Of a stretch of DNA of 64,000 nt, positions 42,864 to 54,500 are shown piece after piece. Location of the stretch: positions 1 through 64,000 of the forward strand of contig JAUZRR010000024.1 in assembly GCA_030950285.1 (NCBI GenBank), in the 5' to 3' direction. This DNA comes from Planctomycetota bacterium (GTDB lineage Bacteria > Planctomycetota > Phycisphaerae > Phycisphaerales > UBA1924). Under the pieces are notes generated by a model, which had not been told where the DNA came from, made no database searches, and saw nothing but the letters and a program-made list of their open reading frames with translations. Within the stretch, counting starts at the first letter, position 1. Every line of letters begins with the position of its first letter. Position numbers and translations under genes: made by a program.

Positions 42864-44455
42864 AGGTCAGAGGCAATCTGGTGGTGTTGTGTCATGAGGG
42901 CGAGCGGCTGAGCGCGGTGTGGGGCACCGTGCAGAAAGAGCGGGTTCGGATCAGGGGCTGGCTCGCCGCGGAGCACCCTGCGGGGATCGACGGCGGGGAC
43001 CCCGAAGCGATCGGGCGGTGGGTGCAGTCTGCGCTCAAAGAGGCCGGGTGCAACGCCAAAGCGTGCGTAATCGCGGTGCCCCGCGCCAGTGTTGTGCTCA
43101 AGCGGTTGACACTGCCGACGGTCTCGAACGGGCGTGATGGCGATCTTGCGGGGATGGTGCATCTGCAGTTGGCGAGGCAGCTCACGATGCCGTTGCAGGG
43201 CGCCGCGATCGACTACGTCCGGCTGAACCCGTCCGAGGATGGGGCCAAGACGGCCGAGTCCACCGAGATTCTCGCGGCGGCGTTGCCGGGTGATTATGTC
43301 GCCAACGCCCGGGGGATCGCCAAGAGCGCCAAGCTCCGTCTCCGCTCGGTGGCGCTTCGCGGGGAAGGATCGGCGACGCTCTTTGCCCAGCTCTCGTACA
43401 CACAGGACGGCCCGGTACTCGGGGTCTCGGTCACCGCACGGGGGGTCGAGCTCGGTATCGTCGCGGAGGGCCGCGTGGTGTTCTCGCGGGCGGTCGAGAT
43501 CCGTCCACCGACCGACGTGGACGGCTGGGGGGCGTTCACCCAACGCGTCGCGGTCGAAGCCAAGCGGACCCGCGTGGGGTATCGAGGCACGGGAGAATCG
43601 GCCGACATCGCGTGCATCGCGGTGCTGGGGGACGACGCGCTCGCAGAGTCGGTCGGCAAGACGCTCAGCGACGAGCTGGGCTTGCCATGGGAGACGGTGC
43701 GGTTCCCCAACGCGGTGGAGTTGCCTTCGGAGATGGACAGCCAGAACCGCGCGGTGCTTGCGCCGTTGATCGGGCTGATGGTCGGCGCGGCGATCGACCG
43801 CCCGACGTACGATTTTTCCAACCCTCGCAAAGCACCCGACACATCGGCGCAGCTCCGGCAGGCGGTGCTGGTCGCGGCGTTCGGGCTCATCATCTTCGGC
43901 GGCGGGGGATGGGTGATCGCGGACCAACAGCTGCGATCGCTCAACAGCAAGATCAAGGGCGCCAAGGAACAGAGCCGCACGCTCACCATGCAGTACGTTC
44001 GGCAGCTCCGCACCGAAGCACGGGTCAACCACATCGAGAAGCTCCGCGAGCCGAGCGTCGACTGGCTCGACCATGTGAACTATCTGTCCCAGACCCTCCC
44101 CCCGGCCGAGCTGGCGAAACTGGACTCGTTGGGCGGCATCGCAAGATCGAGCGTCGGGTTCTTTGCGCCCGGCGAGGAGGGCGGCTTCACCGAAGCGCAG
44201 TCGTTGCAGGGTGGGCAGTGGATCAAGAGTGGGGCGGTTGACCTGACCCTCGCGGGAACCGCGACGCGGGAGGTCGCCGACGAGTTGCGGGCCGATCTGG
44301 TCGCGGGCGAGTTGTACGAGCTGAGCACGCGGGGCGCCGACGTGGCGGGCAAGTTTGAGTATGTGCTCCGGGCATCCGGGAAAGAGCCCGCGCCGGAAGA
44401 CGAGGGCACCGCGACACCCGCCGAAACATCCGGCGAGCAGGGGGGTGAATCGTGA
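42860..44455 (+). CDS. GspL/PilM-PilN-like assembly protein
   Basis: Actin-like N-half (KACVIAVPRASVVLKRLTLPT; VLGVSVTARGVELGIVAEGRVVFSRAVEI), TM QAVLVAAFGLIIFGGGGWVIADQQ, coiled-coil C-half. Confidence 0.75.
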   Translation: MKVRGNLVVLCHEGERLSAVWGTVQKERVRIRGWLAAEHPAGIDGGDPEAIGRWVQSALKEAGCNAKACVIAVPRASVVLKRLTLPTVSNGRDGDLAGMVHLQLARQLTMPLQGAAIDYVRLNPSEDGAKTAESTEILAAALPGDYVANARGIAKSAKLRLRSVALRGEGSATLFAQLSYTQDGPVLGVSVTARGVELGIVAEGRVVFSRAVEIRPPTDVDGWGAFTQRVAVEAKRTRVGYRGTGESADIACIAVLGDDALAESVGKTLSDELGLPWETVRFPNAVELPSEMDSQNRAVLAPLIGLMVGAAIDRPTYDFSNPRKAPDTSAQLRQAVLVAAFGLIIFGGGGWVIADQQLRSLNSKIKGAKEQSRTLTMQYVRQLRTEARVNHIEKLREPSVDWLDHVNYLSQTLPPAELAKLDSLGGIARSSVGFFAPGEEGGFTEAQSLQGGQWIKSGAVDLTLAGTATREVADELRADLVAGELYELSTRGADVAGKFEYVLRASGKEPAPEDEGTATPAETSGEQGGES

Positions 44456-45498
44456 AGCACGCGAAGGTGATTCTCGTGGGGATCGTGATGATCGCGGCGA
44501 TGGTGATGGTGGGTGGGGCCGCGTACTACCTGCATTTTATGCGGCACAAAGGCGAGTTGCAGAAGCAACTGGCCGACTATCAGGACGGGATCACGCGCTT
44601 CCAGGACTGGCTCGACAGCCGTCCGTCGGTCGAGGACAAGCTCAACACGTTTGCCAGCGCCACGCTGGGCTTTGACGCCGAGGTGGTCGAATCGCGGTTC
44701 CGCTCGGGGCTCAACCGTCTGGCAGCGAGCGCCGGGCTTGTCAAGGACGACACGATCGTCAGCCCGCGCCGGACGCTGACCGCGGTCAAGAACCCCGCCG
44801 TGGCGCAGCGGGTGATGGAGTTTCGCAGGTATCAGAACGACGACCGGATTTCCGCGCCGGACCTTTACGTCATGGAAGCCGAGATCCGTGGCAGCGGGAC
44901 GCTCGAGGCGGCGGTGCGTTTGCTCGCCCTGGCGCAGACCCAGCCGTGGATCTGGAACGTGCGCGGGTTCAGCCTGACGCCGCAAGGCAACCAGAGCACG
45001 ATGTTCGACATCTCGATCGGCGTGACCACGGCGGTGCTCCCGGACCTCGCGCCGGCTGGGACCCTCGCTGCTGGGGATGCCCGGATCGAGGTCGAGCCGC
45101 CGCCGATTCTTGATCCTGATCCCGAGCACCTCGCCGCGACGACGGCGATCGTGCAGCGGAACGTCTTTGCGCCGCCCAAGCCAAAACCGGACACCCCCGA
45201 CGTCGTTGTGACCCAGGCGAGCCAGGATGTCCGCGAGCCCGATCCGGTCAAGCCCAAGACCTCGCCGCCCTACCACGAGTGGCGGCTCACCGGTGTCAGC
45301 GGTAGTCCGGGGCAAGGGATGCTCGCCTGGATGCAGAATGCCCGGACCGGAGCCGCGGTCATGCTGAGCCCCGGGGAGGGCGTTCTGGACGCCATGCTGG
45401 AGGAAGCCGACACAGAACAGGTGGTTTTTCGGATAGGGGAATCCCTGTACAGGGTCAGCCTGAACGAGACCCTTGCAGACCGGCACCTGCTCGAATAG
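44452..45498 (+). CDS. GspM/PilO-like protein with C-terminal GspC/PilP-like region
   Basis: N-terminal TM, PilO-like middle, then IVQRNVFAPPKPKP and a small C-terminal beta domain (YHEWRLTGVSG...AAVMLSPGEGV). Confidence 0.6.
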   Translation: MKHAKVILVGIVMIAAMVMVGGAAYYLHFMRHKGELQKQLADYQDGITRFQDWLDSRPSVEDKLNTFASATLGFDAEVVESRFRSGLNRLAASAGLVKDDTIVSPRRTLTAVKNPAVAQRVMEFRRYQNDDRISAPDLYVMEAEIRGSGTLEAAVRLLALAQTQPWIWNVRGFSLTPQGNQSTMFDISIGVTTAVLPDLAPAGTLAAGDARIEVEPPPILDPDPEHLAATTAIVQRNVFAPPKPKPDTPDVVVTQASQDVREPDPVKPKTSPPYHEWRLTGVSGSPGQGMLAWMQNARTGAAVMLSPGEGVLDAMLEEADTEQVVFRIGESLYRVSLNETLADRHLLE

Positions 45499-45521
45499 GC
45501 AGGCGGTCCCGAGATTTGGTA

Positions 45522-45533
45522 TAGTGCGCACTA
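45522..45533. promoter_or_regulatory. 12-bp palindrome overlapping a possible -10 box upstream of the giant secretin
   Basis: TAGTGCGCACTA within TTTGGTATAGTGCGCACTAG; TATAGT at 45520..45525. Confidence 0.4.
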
Positions 45534-45597
45534 GCTCACAGGCCGCGGAGTCGGCCGGGTCGTCCCAGAGGGTCGGCTTTTGAAAAAGGAGTTCCTC

Positions 45598-48500
45598 ATG
45601 CCTTCTCGCATCAGCTCTCGGGCTGTTGTCATCGCCGCCCTGCTCGCTGCGGCGGGTGCTGCGGCTTCGGCTTCGGCGTTCCAGGATTCCACCGCCGAGT
45701 CCGCCGAGCCCGCTGCGGCTCCGGTCTCCCAGCCCGCGGTTGACAGCCCCACCGAGCCTCCGAACCAGCCGCAACCGGTCGCGGACCCAAAGATCCGTTT
45801 CCAGTTCAAGGACACACCCTTCGAGATGGTGCTGGATTTCTTTGCGCGCGAGACCGGGCTGCCGGTGATCCGTGAGGCGCCCGCGCCCAAGGGGACGATG
45901 ACCTTCGTGGGCGGGACGGCGTACACCTTCGACGAGGCGCTCTCGATCCTGAACATGAATCTGATGCTGCACGGCGTATCGCTGCGGCGTGAGAACAACT
46001 TCCTCTATCTTGCGACCATCAAGGACTCGTTGCGCAAGCCCTCGAGGGTCGTGTCGGTTGACGATCTGCCCGACGATATCACTCCCGACATGATCGTCAC
46101 GATGACGATCCCGCTCGATAACACGCGGGCGACGCAGGTTGCCGAGCAGATCAAGCCGCTGATCGGTGAGTACGGCGGGATCACGCCGATTGATGCACAG
46201 AACATGCTGATTCTGGTCGAGTCTGCGGCGCAGTGCGAGCGGATCGCGTCGCTGATCCGCTCGATCGACTCGGTTCGGCCGGTCGACTCGGAGTTCAAGG
46301 TCTTCAAGCTGAGTCACAGCAAAGCCGAGGACGTTGTCGAAGCGCTCAAGGGCCTTGTCGGGCAGCGGATGCAGCAGATATTTATCGACAAGGACGGCAA
46401 CCGCACCGTCGCTGAAGAGATCGACGTTGCCGGGCTCAACATCCAGCCCGATCCTCGCACCAACTCGGTCATCGTGGTCGGTTCGCACAACCGGATCGAG
46501 ACGGTCGAGCAGTTGATCCAGGTGCTCGACGTGCCGGGTGGCGGGTTTGGCGGCGAGCAGCAGATGGTGACGTTTGTGCTCGAAACCATCACGCCCGAGC
46601 AGGCCGCCAGGACGCTGAACTCGCTGTTTTCCTCGGTCCCCAAGGAGTCGAAACCGACGATTGTCCCGCTGTCGGATGTCGGGAAAGTAACGATCATTGG
46701 TGCGCAGGCGTTGGTGTTGCAAGCGACCGCGCTGGTCGGCGAGATCGACCCCTCGGCCGGGACTGGCGAGCCCCGCGATGCGCAGCCCGAGACCGTGGTC
46801 CGGGCGCTCGCGCTCGAGCACATCACCCCGGCGCAGGCCGAGCAGATTGTGCGGCGGATGCTGACGGTTCGGCAGCAGCGGGTGGTTCGCTACAGCGCCG
46901 CGCCCGACGGAACCGGGTTCCTGGTCTCCGGGCCGACCGCGGACGTGGCGACCTTTGAGCAACTGCTCAAGAGCCTTGATCGGCCGGCGACCGCGAAAAC
47001 CGAAGTTCGTGTGGTGCAGATCGATTCGCCGGACCCGCAATCGATCGTTGATCGCGCGCTCGAGCTGGACACGCTGACCGACGAGGGAACCGAAGAGCCC
47101 GTCTCGGTGACGGTCGATGCCGAATCTCGCCGCGCAACGATCGTCGGCTCGTCGGCTGCGATCACCCGGTTTGAGCGCAGGCTCAACGAGGTCGAGAAAC
47201 GGGTGATCGCGCGGAGCGTCTCGCGTTCTTACCAGCTCACACTTGCCAGGCCGAGCGAGCTCGCGCCGAGGCTGACCCGGCTCGCCCGTCCGCTGCTGAC
47301 GCCCGACGACGGGACGCCGTATGTCGTGCCGACCTTTGAGCCGCTCGACGAGCTCGACACGCTGATCGTGCGGGCCGAGGCCGAGCAGTTCGCTGTCATC
47401 GAAGAGCTCATCGCCCAGTTCGACGCTGAGGAACCTGTTCGGCGTGATTTCCGTGTGATTCGTGTGCGTTCTGGTGATCCGGCAGCGATTCGTGAACGCA
47501 CGCTTGCGATGCTCGACGAGATGAACAAGGGGCTTGACGAGGACAATCGTGTCGAGGTCGAGGTCCAGGTTGATGCTGCGTCGGGGAGTTTGCTGGTCTG
47601 GGCCGAGAGCCGGAGTATGCAGCAGTTCAACAGCGTGCTGCAACAGGTGCAGCAGCTGGTGCCACCGGCGCGTTCAACGCGCGTGCTCGACGTGCGGAAC
47701 ATCGAGGCGGCCGAGATTCTTGCGCCGCTTCAGCAGCTGCTTGCGTCTGCCGATTCGATCGACCCGGCGCGGGCGATCCCCGAGCCGACGATCACGGTGC
47801 TCGACCGGACCAACTCGCTGGTGGTGACCGCCGAGGCGGCGCAGCACCAACTGGTGACGCAGATGGTGCAGCGTCTGGATCGGCCCAACCCGGCCGACCT
47901 GCCGCCGATGCGTTTGTTGCAGCTGCGGGCGGCGGACGCGACGAACGTGGCGCGTCTTTTGCAGGAGCGCTACGACAGCCGCCCGTTGACCGATCGCACG
48001 GCTCGCCCTGTCAAAATCAAGGCCGAGGCGCAAACAAACACGCTGATTGTGACGGCGCACGAAGAGCTCTTCGAGGATGTAAAGGCGCAGATCGACATCC
48101 TGAATCAGGAAGGGCAGACAGAGCCCGAGCGGACGACCAAGCTCTTCCCGCTCAAGGTCGCAAAGGCGATGGACGTGGCGTCAGCGATGGACAAGCTCTA
48201 CCCCGAGCCTCCGATGCCCGCCGATCGGTTCGGGCGACCGATGCCTTGGCTTCGGGAGAAGAAAGATGTCAATGTCTCGGCCGATCCGTCGAGCAACTCG
48301 CTGATCTTCGATGCCCCGACCGATCGCATTCCTGATCTTGAGGAGCTTGCTGCGCAGCTTGACCGTGTCGAGGTCCCGCCGCAGGCCGAGCTGCGGACGT
48401 TCCGTGTTGTCAAGGGTGATCTGAACACCATCACGTCGACGCTGTCCGGGCTCGCGAGGCAGGGCGCGCTCTCGTCGCCAGCCCAGCCGGGCAAGCAGGC

Positions 48501-51500
48501 GGTGAAGGTGATGATCGAGGCCGAGCCGAAGTCGAGCACGCTGATCGTCGCGGGTGATGCGTTTACCTTTGAGAAGGTCGAGGAGATTCTGCTGAGTCTT
48601 TCGGCGGTGCCTGTCGAGCGTTCACTGCGGATCATCCCGATCTCGAACACACCCGCGTCGACCGTGCGCGACCGCGCGATGGCGATTTATGACGCGCAGG
48701 TCGCTGGATTGCCCGAGAGCGAACCGGTCGAGGTTACGGTTGACGACAACTCCAACTCGCTTGAGGTGGTGGGCTCGCTCGACGGGCTGGCGCGATTCTC
48801 AGCGATCATCGACCAGTTGCAACGGCAAACTGGCTCTGCCCGTGAGGTGCGTCTGATCGAGCTCAAGCTTGCCAAGGTTACCGACATCATCTCGTTTCTC
48901 AATGAGATGGTTGCTGCCAATCAGGCGATCACGATGCAGGGTGGCCCGGCACCCGTCTTCGAGCCGATCGAGGCGACGAACTCCCTGCTTGTCGCGGCTC
49001 AACCGAGCCAGCTGGTGATTATCGAACAACTCGTCCGCTCGATTGATGCCCAGCAAGCCGGGGAGCGTCCTCCTTTGCGGATTCTGCGGTTGCGCACGAC
49101 GGACGCGAGCGGGCTCGCCGTGGTTTTGCAGCGTTCGTACGCGGGTCGCCCGGTCGAGGAGCGGACGAAGAAGCCGGTTGATATCCAGGCGGACGCCGCG
49201 ACGAACACGCTGATTATCTCGGCCCATCCCGAGGTGCTTCCCGAGATCGAGGAGATCGTCAATCAGCTCAACGAGACGCAGGCGATGGATGCCGAGGGAC
49301 GGGAGATCCGTATCTTCCCGCTCTCGTGGGCGCGGGCCGAGGAGCTGGCAAAGACGATCGACGAGATGTTCCCCGAGCCGCCGATGCCGTACGACTCGCG
49401 CGGGCGTCCGATGCCCCACCTTCGGCAGCCCAAGGAGGTCTTCGTTCGTGCCGATCGTGCGACCAACTCGCTGATCGTGGACGCCCCTGCCCAGCGGCTC
49501 GCGGGGTTTGAGCAGATCGTGCAGAGCCTCGATCAACAGAACATGGGCGACGATCTGGAGATCCGGACCTATCGCATCGAGCGTGCGGACCTCGCGATGG
49601 TCGCGCGCACGCTGGAGGATCTGTCGTCGAGTGGTGCGCTGCGAGCCAGCAGCCGCACTCCGGTGACGATCAACACCGAGCCGGCGACCAGGACGCTGGT
49701 GGTGAGCGGCCCGACGGAGGTCTTCAAGCACGTCGAGGAGGTGCTTGATTCGCTGGGGCAGGCCCCGGACCGACCCGAGACGTCGATGAAGATGTACCCG
49801 CTGAAGTTTGCGCGGGCCGAGCAGCTCCAGGTGTTGCTGACCGACCTGCTCGCGACACGATTGCGCGACGAGCAGGAGCGTGCAGGCAGGGCGTCCGACG
49901 CGGTCGAGACGTTGCTCGATGTCGCGTCGCACGGGCCGTCGAATACGCTCATTATCACGGCTCCGGCGTCGATTCAGCAGATCGCCGAGGAGCTGATCAA
50001 GTCGCTCGACACCGAGGCCGCGGCGGCGGGGCGGCGGACGATCCGCGTGCTGCCGCTGACTTACGCCGATGCGGCAGAGGTTGCCAAGACGCTCACGCAA
50101 ACGGTGCCGAAGATGGACCTGACCGGCGGGGGTGATGTGACGATCATCTCGGCAACCGGCTCGAACGCGATCATTCTCGCCGGCGCGAGCGCCGATCTCA
50201 AGCGGGTGGAAGCGTTGATCGAGCCGCTCGATGTGCGGCCGGACGACCCCAAGGAAATGGGAGTCGAGACATTCAAGCTGGTGCACGCCGACGCGGCTCG
50301 GATCGCGGAGACCGTGCAGAGCTTGCTCGTCGAACAGCAGGAGACCGACCCGCGGATTCTTGCGTACCAGATCCGGTACTCGCGGAACCCGAATCTGTTT
50401 AAGAAGCCGAGTATCCATGTCGAAGCCGAGCCGCGGACCAACGCCCTGATTGTGTCGGCACCCGCCGCGACGCTCGAGCTTGCTAAGACGATCATCGAGC
50501 GACTGGACCAGCCGGCCGAGCTGCTCGATCGCAAGGTCGCGACCTTTACACCCAGCAAGGCGGACCCCAGGCGGCTGGTGACGTTGGTCTCGAAGATCGT
50601 GGACGAGACGCAGCCTCAGGAGCGGCACGGGCTCGAGCTGACCGCCGAGGCGGGGACTCGGTCTGTGGTTGCGATCGGTAGCGCGGCGCAGATCGCCGAG
50701 GCGATGCGTCTGCTCGCCGAGTTTGACGACCGGGCATTCTCGCTTCCCGATGTCGAGTTGACGGTGGTTGATCTCGACCACGCCGACGCGACCGCGGTTG
50801 CGCGGATGGTCGAGGCGTTGGCGTCGGATCGTTCGCGTTGGCCGCAGGCGTTGCGTGACGCCGAGCAGGCAGGCATCGCGGTCGCGGCACCGCGGATTAC
50901 CGCTGACAGTGAGACGAATCGGCTGGTCATCAGCGCGCCGGGTCCGCTCGCGCCGGTCATTCGCGAGCTGGTCGCGACGCTTGATCAGCCATCCGGGCGC
51001 GAGGTCCAGGTGCGGCTGTTTGCGCTGCGGCAGGGCTCTGCTGAGTCGGTCGCGGCTGCGCTTCAGGTCGCGTTTGCCGCGGGGGTCAACCCGGGCGAAC
51101 CGCGCGCCGTGGCGACCGCCGAGCCCACAAGCAACACGGTGATTGTTTCCGGCACCGCCGAGCGGGTCGCGCAGGCCGAGTCGCTGGTGCGGGCGATGGA
51201 CGAGACGGTCGAGCCCAACGGGATGGGTGTCCGCACGATCACGCTCAAGTACGCACGGGCCGAGTCGCTCGCGCCGATTTTGGAGCAACTTCTCAAGCAG
51301 GAATCGGCGATCGATCAGATCCCCGAATGGTCGCGATGGCAGTACCTGCTGCGGAACCCGACGTCGAATGAGGGTGTTGTGCGGGTTGCGGCGGAGACTC
51401 GGCTCAACGCGATTGTGGTCGCTGCGTCGCTCGACGTGATGCAACTGGCCGAGCAGATCGTCGCCGAGCTCGACGTGCCGCCGAACGGGCCGTCCGGGGG

Positions 51501-54500
51501 TGGGCGTCTGGTCCGTGTCATCCCGCTGCTCAACGCCGACGCGACGGTGCTCGCGGCAAATATCGACGCGGTGTTCGAGGAGGACGCGTCGCTCGAAACG
51601 CCGCCGGTGGTGCGGGTCGACCCCGAGGGCAACGCGCTTATCGTGCGTGCAACCGTGGCGCAGATGAAGATCATCGGGCAACTGGCGAGCGATCTTGATG
51701 CGGCGACGATCAACAGTGCGCGGCAGCTGCGCATGATCCCGGTCGATCGCTCCAGAGCGGACGCGGCGCTCATGGCGGCAACGCTCCAGCGGCTGCTCGA
51801 GCAGCAGGGCGGGATCAAGGTCGAGATCATCTCGACCGACGAGCTGCTCGGCGGCAAGAGCAACACGCCCAAACCAAGCGGTGAGGCGACGCCGCCCCGT
51901 CCCTTTCCGGGAGGACTGATTCCCGAAGTGCTCACCCCGCGAGAGCTTGTCGCGCTCAGTGCGATCGCCATCTCCCAGCCCGAACCTCCGCGGCAACCCG
52001 AGGCCGTCGCAAAGGATGACGATGACCTCCCGGTTGTTCGAATCGCGGTCGATACAGCGAGTAACACGCTCGTCGTGATCGGATCTCCCCGGATGACCGA
52101 ACGGATCGCGGCGCTGGCGGCACAGCTCGAGAATCAGATGCCCGCCGAGGCGTCCGCGGTGCGGATCGTGACGCTCCCTCAAGGCGCAGACGCCGCCGCG
52201 ATTGCGCAGATCGTTTCGCAGACGATCCGGCAGGTTGGGAACGCCAGCGCAAACAACCCGGGCGGGTTCACCAGCCGTGTCGCGGTGCAGGCCGATCCGT
52301 CGGGCAGCGCGGTGATTGTCTGGGCAAACCAGACCGACTTCGATTCGATCGGTGCGCTGATCGCGTCGGTGTCGAGCCTCGGTGCTGATGTTTCGCTGAC
52401 GGTCAAGAACTACCAGCTTGCAAATATCACCGCCGACCGCGCCAAGCAGGCGATCCAGGACCTCTTTGCCGGCAGTCCGCGCGGGCGGCAGGCTCGGCGG
52501 GTGCGGGGGCTTGACCTGACCGTTGAATCGGCGAACGGCGATGCGTTCAGTGCGGTCATTGATCCGAAAGATATCCGCATCACCGCGACCCGAGGCAGCG
52601 CGAGCGTGCTTGTTGCTGCCCCGGCCGAGGCGATGCGTCTGATTGACTCGCTGATCGGGCTGCTTGACCAGAGTCCGGTCTCCGATCGGCTTGCGATCCG
52701 GCGGTACGAACTGGCCAATGCTCGCGCGACCGATCTCTCCAGAACATTGCAGACGCTCTTTGACGCGCAACGGCAAGGGCCGCTTGTCAACGAGATGGCC
52801 CGGGCGCGGTTTGTCGCCGACGACCGGACCAACTCGCTGCTCGTGACCGCGTCGGCCGACCAGCACGATGAAATACAGCAGTTGCTCGCGAGCACCGATT
52901 CTGAACAGGCCGACGACGGGCTCGAGCTGGCGATCATCCGGCTCGATCAGGCCAACCCGCAGGCAACGCAACGGATACTCGAACAGGTCATCATCGGGCG
53001 CGACGCAGGCAAACGCGAGCGTGTACAGATCTCGGCCGAACGGGACTCGGGCGTGCTCGTGGTCCGTGCCGAGCCGGAGGATATCGCGGAGATTCGGCGA
53101 ATCGTCGCCGAGCTCGACACCGCCGAAACCGCGGGCCTTCCGGTGCGGTCGATCAAGCTGGAACAGGCCGATGCCAGCGAGGTCGCCCGTTCGTTGTCCG
53201 CATTCTTTCGTGACCGCCAGCAGGCGATGCGGCGGGCGGGTCTGCGCACGACCAGGCAAGGTGTTGCGATCACTGGCGATCGGCGCAGCGGCACACTGAT
53301 CGTTGCGGCGAGCGATGCCGACTTTGCACAGATCACCGATCTTGTGCAGCAGTACGACACGGAATCCTCGGCGATCGCGGAACTGAAGTTTGAGATCATT
53401 CGGCTTGAACACGCTCGCGTGGGCGATCTTGAGGACACGCTCCGCAGTCTGGCAAATGAGCTGCAGTACGAACGCATGTACGGCGGTCGAAACCGCAGTC
53501 AGCCCTCGCCGCAAGAAGACAAGCTGCTGCTCGAATTTAACGAGCGGCTCAACTCGGTTGTGGTCATGGGGCAGGGCGAGACCATGGAGGTGATGAAGAA
53601 CATCATCGCCAAGCTCGACGTGCCGTTCTCGGAGATGACCGCGCGGGTTGTCAAGATCGTTCCGATCAGCCAGGGCGATCCGCAGACAATCGCGAGGGTG
53701 GTCGAGAGCGCGATGGACTCGGGCGGGAGCGACGACTTCTGGTACTGGCCGCCGCGGAGTGATCCGGACAAGGTGACCGTCGAGGTCGACGCCCGCAGTC
53801 GGGCGATCATCCTGATCGGGCCGGGCGCCAAGGTCGAGCAAGCGGTGGCGTACGCCGAGCAGCTCGACACGGTGTCGGGGCGTCCCAACGCGGTGGTTGA
53901 TTCGATCCCGCTGCAGCACGCCGAAGCACGCCGCGCCGCGCAGAACCTCAACACCTTCTTCCGCCAGCGGGCCCGCGCCGAGGGCTCGCCGCCCGAGGCG
54001 GTGTCGATCATCGGGTCGCAGGACGGCAACCTGCTCTTTGTGACCGCCGACGAGGACAGCCTCGCGCTCGTGCGGACGTTGGTTGCCGAGCTCGACGTGC
54101 CCGAGATCGGCGAGGACCGTCAGATCGAGATCGTGTACCTCCAGAACGGCACCGCGGGCAATGTTTCGCAGGCCGTCCGGTCGATGTTCCCGCCGACCGG
54201 GCGCGCCGACGAGCGGGTGCTCGTGACGCCGCAGCCGGAGAACGATTCGCTGTTGGTTTCCGCCCCGCCTCAACGGATGGCGAGTGTGCTCGCGTTGGTC
54301 AAGGAACTCGACGCTTCGCCGCGACCCGAGGACGTGAATATCGCTTCGGTGCCGTTGGTCAACGCCCGGGCGTTCGACGTTGCCGACTCGCTCCGTGCGG
54401 CGTTGCCCTCATCGATCAAAATCACGATCACTCCGGTTCCGAGGTCAAACACGTTGCTGCTGACGGGCTCGGATGAAACGATTGCGCTGGTCACCGAGCA

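Noticed and set aside
20853-45539. 8-mer TAGCTCAC at both gspF stops (20853, 38382) and upstream of the secretin (45532)
   Set aside because: Two instances include the stop codon itself, the flanks do not match, and an 8-mer is expected about once per strand in a window this size.
48799-54273. 1,824-aa minus-strand ORF (and similar long antisense ORFs, e.g. 44080..47643, 57163..58329) opposite the giant secretin
   Set aside because: Composition artefact: high-GC codon bias suppresses antisense stops. The translations are low-complexity (Arg/His/Asp-rich) with no family motifs, while the plus strand encodes clear secretin domains.
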